A DNA stretch of 10,178 bases from an uncultured Clostridia bacterium. Its GTDB lineage: Bacteria; Bacillota; Clostridia; Christensenellales; Borkfalkiaceae. Made by a program: the position numbers and the translations under genes. Positions 7,051 through 10,178 of this stretch are shown here, piece by piece. Position 1 is the first letter of the stretch. Every line of letters starts with the position of its first letter. The stretch covers positions 1 to 10,178 of the forward strand of contig CALDMH010000089.1 in assembly GCA_937915565.1 (NCBI GenBank), given 5' to 3'. Under the pieces are notes generated by a model. The model was not told where the DNA came from and did no database searches. It saw only the letters and a list, made by a program, of their open reading frames with translations.

Positions 7051-7812
7051 ATGAACGAAATACTCAAGCTGCAAAATATTTCTCTCGCCTATCAGACCGA
7101 TACCGACGAAGTACGGGCTATCGAGTCCGTATCGTTCGGCGTAGGAAACGGCGAATTCGTCGCAATAATCGGTCCGTCCGGCTGCGGAAAAACGAGCGTT
7201 TTATCCATAATTGCCGGACTTTTAAAACCGACCGGCGGAAAAGTTACGCTTTTCGGCGAGGAAATAAAAAAAGGAAAAAACTCGATAGGATATATGCTTC
7301 AAAAAGACGAATTGTTCCCTTGGAGAACGATTGAAAAGAACGCGTATCTCCCGCTCGAAGTTAAGAAAAACAAAAGCGAAACGGAAAAAGCCAAGGTCGA
7401 TAGCCTGCTGAAAAAATACGGCTTGTGGGAATTTCGGAAGAAATACCCGTCGCAATTATCGGGCGGTATGCGCCAACGCGCCGCGCTTATACGGACGATG
7501 GCTTCCTCGCCGGACCTGCTGCTTTTAGACGAGCCGTTTTCCGCGCTCGATTATCAAACGAGGCTTTCCGTTTGCGACGACTTATACGATATAATCAAAA
7601 AAGAAAAAAAGACGGCACTTTTGGTCACCCACGATATTTCCGAAGCCCTATCCACGGCGGACAGAATAATCGTTTTGTCCAAACGTCCGTCAAAGGTGCT
7701 TAACGTTCATATCATCGATTTGGATAAAAACGTTTCGCCGCTCAAACGAAGAGAAGACCCGCGTTTTTCAAAATGGTTTGAAAGATTATGGAGGGAGCTG
7801 AATTATGATTAA
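7051..7812 (+). CDS. ABC transporter ATP-binding protein (SsuB/TauB-like)
   Basis: The 253-residue nucleotide-binding subunit would power the importer from the cytoplasmic side. Visible motifs are Walker A GPSGCGKTS (41-49), Q-loop Q84 in YMLQKDELFPW, signature LSGGMRQRAAL (136-146), Walker B LLLLDEP (156-162), D-loop SALD and the switch histidine in LVTHD (H194). All catalytic elements are intact. The DELFPWRT segment after the Q-loop is typical of the nitrate/sulfonate/taurine subgroup (COG1116). ATG 7051 begins the family-typical N-terminus; an AAGGA site lies about 11 nt upstream, a rather long spacing. The 3' end overlaps the permease start by 8 nt (ATGATTAA), so the two are probably translationally coupled. 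Confidence 0.96.
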   Translation: MNEILKLQNISLAYQTDTDEVRAIESVSFGVGNGEFVAIIGPSGCGKTSVLSIIAGLLKPTGGKVTLFGEEIKKGKNSIGYMLQKDELFPWRTIEKNAYLPLEVKKNKSETEKAKVDSLLKKYGLWEFRKKYPSQLSGGMRQRAALIRTMASSPDLLLLDEPFSALDYQTRLSVCDDLYDIIKKEKKTALLVTHDISEALSTADRIIVLSKRPSKVLNVHIIDLDKNVSPLKRREDPRFSKWFERLWRELNYD

Positions 7813-8608
7813 CAAAAGCGAAATTTCGCGCGAAAGACTACTCTTTTTAAGAAAGAAGCGCAATACGAAGATATTCGTCGTTTTTATGCGGATATTTATA
7901 CTTTGCGCGTTTTTCGTTCTTTGGGAAGTCCTTGCCGTGACGGGGGTTATCGACAGTTTCTTATCGAGCAGTCCGTCAAGAATTGCAAAAACCCTGAAAG
8001 ACTTGCTCCTCTCCGGCGATTTATGGCTTCATATAGGCACAACCGTTTACGAAACCGTGATTGGATTTTTAATCGCAACAGTCCTGGGAACGGCTATCGC
8101 CTTAGCTCTTTGGTGGTCGGAAAATTTCAGGAAAATCGCCGAGCCCTACGTTATCGTACTTAACTCGTTACCGAAAATAGCGTTAGGTCCGATAATCATC
8201 GTATGGTTCGGCAGCGGCGTTAAATCCATAATTTTTATGACGGTAATCATCACGATAATCGTTACGATAATCACAATGCAAAACGGGTTTTTGGCCACCG
8301 ATAAAGGAAAAACTATGCTTTTGGAATCGATGGGCGCAAGCAAATTCACGATTATGAAAAAACTCGTGCTTCCGCAAAGCTTACCGACCTTTATCTCCTG
8401 CCTGAAAATAAACGTCGGAATGGCGTGGATTGGCTCTATAATGGGCGAATACCTGACGTCAAAGCAAGGAATAGGTTATCTTATCGTTTACGGCGGTCAG
8501 GTTTTCAAACTCGATTTGGTTATGGCTTCGACGGTAATACTCTGCATTCTTGCCGGAGTAATGTACGCGCTCGTCGCCTTGTTAGAAAAATTTCTGACGA
8601 AACACTGA
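7805..8608 (+). CDS. ABC transporter permease (SsuC/TauC-like, BPD_transp_1)
   Basis: The 267-residue integral membrane subunit has about six hydrophobic segments (roughly 24-46, 84-104, 118-138, 141-160, 198-215 and 240-262). The coupling-helix region resembles the EAA loop: ESMGASKFTIMKKLVLPQSLP at about 174-194. SPSRIAKTLKDLL after the first segment and GEYLTSKQGIGYLI (214-227) are typical of sulfonate/nitrate-type permeases. A GGAGGGAG Shine-Dalgarno site lies inside the ATPase coding region about 8-10 nt before ATG 7805. One permease gene implies a homodimer, as in this transporter class. The last 89 bases are shared with the oppositely oriented YkvI-like gene, so there is no intergenic space for a terminator after the stop. 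A terminator-like repeat lies 83 nt further on, inside that gene. Confidence 0.95.
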   Translation: MINKSEISRERLLFLRKKRNTKIFVVFMRIFILCAFFVLWEVLAVTGVIDSFLSSSPSRIAKTLKDLLLSGDLWLHIGTTVYETVIGFLIATVLGTAIALALWWSENFRKIAEPYVIVLNSLPKIALGPIIIVWFGSGVKSIIFMTVIITIIVTIITMQNGFLATDKGKTMLLESMGASKFTIMKKLVLPQSLPTFISCLKINVGMAWIGSIMGEYLTSKQGIGYLIVYGGQVFKLDLVMASTVILCILAGVMYALVALLEKFLTKH

Positions 8609-9518
8609 CGAAATATATCACGCCGATAACGCCGAGGACGGGATAAACCTTTTCGACGAACTCGGAAAACCCGAATCTCGAAAACATTAAAAAGACGAGC
8701 GTTATGATAATTTTTTGTAATACGCTCGTCTTTCCCTTTGCGAGAGTGAAAGCGGAATACACCGAAGCGACAAGCGTTGTAAAAATCGAAAAAAACGTTA
8801 TAACAACGGCAATTTTTAAACAAATTACGTTGTCGCCGAGCGCGGATAAAAACGGCATTTCGCCCTCTTTTCCGCACACGCGCACGCCTATAAAGAAAAT
8901 GCAAAGACAAAGTGAAAAAGAAACGAAAAAGGCGCAGACAAGCTTTTTCCTCATCGTTAGTCCCTTCGTGGAATCTACGATAACTTTCGATGAAAGCAGG
9001 CAATTTATCCCGACGTAAAGCAACGGAAACACCAAGCCGTCTTTACCCTGCGGACTGATTTTCACGGATAAATCACCCGCGGAAACGAGCGACAAAACGA
9101 CGATAAAAACAAGAACGAACGGCATTACAGCCATCGAAACGGCGTTCATCGCGCCCACGCCTTTTATACACACAATAACCGCAAAAAACACCGTAATTAT
9201 CGTAAATATTTTAAAGTTTTCCGTTTCACGGAATATCGATTTGAAAAGACTGTTAAGAGCAGCCGTCATACAAGACGCGATAATTATCCCCGTCAGCGCG
9301 ACGGCATACCCGACGATTTTTTCAACGACTCCCCCACGCGAAACCGACAAAGCAAAAATAAACAGAAAAAAGAAAACGAACGACGCGTATAATCCGGAAA
9401 CCGAAAAGTCCTTACAAAAGAAAACCGAAATTTCTTTACCTGTGATAAACCCCGCCCCGATAACGCTGCCTATTATCGTGAACGCCGCCCCGAACGAGCT
9501 AAAAAAAATCTTCTTCAT
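8520..9518 (-). CDS. YkvI-like ten-helix membrane protein, putative transporter (COG3949)
   Basis: The 332-residue protein is almost entirely hydrophobic, with about ten predicted helices (near 8-26, 41-60, 66-86, 104-120, 124-146, 161-180, 193-213, 235-257, 268-283 and 292-306). The N-terminal GSVIGAGFITGKEI (17-30) is the glycine-rich unwound-helix motif of the YkvI family, related to APC/LeuT-fold carriers. The substrate and function of YkvI proteins are not established to my knowledge. The start at ATG 9518 fits the family, yet no Shine-Dalgarno site is visible and the ATG lies in a strong inverted repeat. Residues 304-332, after the last helix, are an Arg-rich tail (TRRRARTLLRQ) encoded antisense to the permease 3' end. 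The helical-repeat gene lies 29 nt upstream on the same strand and may be its operon partner. Confidence 0.88.
   Translation of the reverse strand: MKKIFFSSFGAAFTIIGSVIGAGFITGKEISVFFCKDFSVSGLYASFVFFFLFIFALSVSRGGVVEKIVGYAVALTGIIIASCMTAALNSLFKSIFRETENFKIFTIITVFFAVIVCIKGVGAMNAVSMAVMPFVLVFIVVLSLVSAGDLSVKISPQGKDGLVFPLLYVGINCLLSSKVIVDSTKGLTMRKKLVCAFFVSFSLCLCIFFIGVRVCGKEGEMPFLSALGDNVICLKIAVVITFFSIFTTLVASVYSAFTLAKGKTSVLQKIIITLVFLMFSRFGFSEFVEKVYPVLGVIGVIYFVSVSSEIFLTRRRARTLLRQECRVLPSKP
8691..8733. terminator. 12-bp perfect inverted repeat, probable terminator of the ABC operon inside the YkvI-like gene
   Basis: AAAGACGAGCGT (8691-8702) and ACGCTCGTCTTT (8722-8733) are perfectly complementary around a 19-nt loop. 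On the plus strand the stem starts 83 nt after the permease stop and ends in TTT followed by CCCTTT. On the minus strand it ends in TTTTTAATGTTTT but lies within coding sequence. The position suits termination of the importer mRNA; the moderate U-tract keeps confidence down. Confidence 0.45.
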
Positions 9519-9539
9519 ATTTTTAATCTATGAAGAAGA
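9509..9539 (-). promoter_or_regulatory. Hairpin enclosing the start codon of the YkvI-like gene
   Basis: On the minus strand TCTTCTTCATA (9539-9529) and TATGAAGAAGA (9519-9509) form a perfect 11-bp stem around a 9-nt loop. The ATG and the next two Lys codons are in the 3' arm, and eight U residues follow in the RNA. Further A-U and G-U pairs with that U-run could lengthen the stem. It could block translation initiation or act as a weak terminator-like element between the two genes. Confidence 0.5.
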
Positions 9540-9547
9540 CTCTTAAA

Positions 9548-10178
9548 TTATTTTTTAAAAACTTTATTACATTCCCCGCCAAGTTCTTCTATGGCGTTTT
9601 TGAGTTCTTTGAAATCGTAATACGTTATTCCGTCTTTTTCGATAAGCCTTTCCAAAACGGGCAACGCTCTCTCGTCGCCGTAACGGGCGACGTATCCGGC
9701 GTTCAAAGCAAGATTCTTTTCGTCGTTTTTCAATTCGTCAATCAAAATTTCAAAAATCCTGTCGTCACGCGAGGTTCTCGACATAATCTCAATCAAATTT
9801 TCTTTTCCGCATTTGCACGTCGGATAAACCGCAACGAGTTTTTCTTTAACAATATCGCCTCTATCTCTTAAATACTCCGTAAGGGCTTCCGAAAGGCTTT
9901 CTCCAACGTTTTTATCGGTTATAATATCGATAAACCTTTCGAGGTTTTCCACGCCGACTTCGGCCCCGAGAAGATTTACGGCGTAAGTTGCAAGTTCGTC
10001 GTTGCCGTCAACCGTAATCACCTCGCAAAGTTTGTCCGTAAGTCCGCCTCTTTTTTCGATTTCATCGCATAAAAAACTCGACACTTCAAATCCTTTTTCA
10101 ACGCTTTCTTTCAAACAAGCTATAAGCTCGTCGTCCGAAAATGCTGCAAAATATTCGACGGGGCTTTTGCCGCCGAGT
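9548..10178 (-). CDS. Helical-repeat (HEAT-like) protein of unknown function (partial, N-terminus off window)
   Basis: The frame is open from the right edge to TAA at 9550-9548, showing 209 C-terminal residues. A TTG at 10114 could be read as a start, but the frame continues upstream in protein-like sequence (LGGKSPVEYFAAFSDDELIACL), so I treat the gene as truncated by the window. The visible part is a chain of short amphipathic helices rich in Glu, Leu and Lys. The repeat-like unit GDERALPVLERLIEKDGITYYDFKEL (written here as two parts: GDERALPVLERLIEKDG and ITYYDFKEL) near the C-terminus resembles a HEAT repeat. A TCKCGKEN stretch in the middle has only two cysteines and is not a full zinc site. 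There is no membrane segment. The YkvI-like gene follows 29 nt downstream. I do not recognise a specific family or function; protein-protein interaction is the usual role of such folds. Confidence 0.8.
   Translation of the reverse strand, partial: LGGKSPVEYFAAFSDDELIACLKESVEKGFEVSSFLCDEIEKRGGLTDKLCEVITVDGNDELATYAVNLLGAEVGVENLERFIDIITDKNVGESLSEALTEYLRDRGDIVKEKLVAVYPTCKCGKENLIEIMSRTSRDDRIFEILIDELKNDEKNLALNAGYVARYGDERALPVLERLIEKDGITYYDFKELKNAIEELGGECNKVFKK

Noticed and set aside
8452..8504. ACCTGAC/GTCAGGT inverted repeat downstream of the YkvI-like stop on the minus strand, as a terminator for that gene.
   Set aside because: The arms are about 40 nt apart with no U-tract, and they lie inside the permease coding sequence.
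10112..10114. TTG as start of a 188-residue version of the helical-repeat protein.
   Set aside because: The frame continues without a stop to the window edge, the added sequence looks like normal protein, and no ribosome-binding site precedes the TTG.

Overview
The window looks like a chromosomal segment from a member of the Bacillota, most likely an uncultured Clostridia-type organism. The grounds are an RNase J, a TrmR/U32 tRNA-modification pair of the Bacillus type, strong GGAG Shine-Dalgarno sites, use of a TTG start, and moderate GC content by eye. The species cannot be named from sequence alone. Seven intact genes and two genes cut by the window edges fill nearly all of it. No stretch over 300 bases lacks a gene, and I saw no tRNA, rRNA, CRISPR array, insertion sequence or phage gene.

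Region 1 (1-5819, minus strand) reads from right to left as valS, then rnj, trmR and a U32-family gene that leaves the window (probable trhP). A perfect-consensus promoter (TTGACA, 17-nt spacer, TATAAT) sits just upstream of valS. rnj and trmR overlap by one base in TAATG, and the U32 gene starts 10 nt after trmR. The set looks like a translation and RNA-metabolism operon: valyl-tRNA synthetase, the ribonuclease RNase J, and two enzymes that probably make 5-hydroxyuridine and then 5-methoxyuridine at tRNA position 34. The 161-nt gap between valS and rnj is rich in inverted repeats, including a small hairpin that covers the rnj Shine-Dalgarno site.

Region 2 (5982-8608, plus strand) is divergent from valS. 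It encodes a complete three-part ABC importer of the SsuABC/TauABC/ThiXYZ type: a lipoprotein binding protein, an ATPase and a permease that overlaps the ATPase by 8 nt. The substrate cannot be read from the sequence, and no known riboswitch was recognised in the leader.

Region 3 (8520-10178, minus strand) holds a helical-repeat (HEAT-like) protein entering from the right edge and a YkvI-like ten-helix membrane protein. The membrane-protein gene converges on the permease gene and overlaps its 3' end by 89 bp. Its start codon lies in the arm of a perfect 11-bp hairpin, and a perfect 12-bp inverted repeat inside its coding sequence may terminate the opposing importer operon.

Most of the window is ordinary core and transport genes. 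The points worth a second look are regulatory and architectural: the structured rnj leader, the start-codon hairpin of the YkvI-like gene, the convergent overlap with an embedded terminator-like repeat, and the linkage of valS with a probable wobble-uridine modification module.
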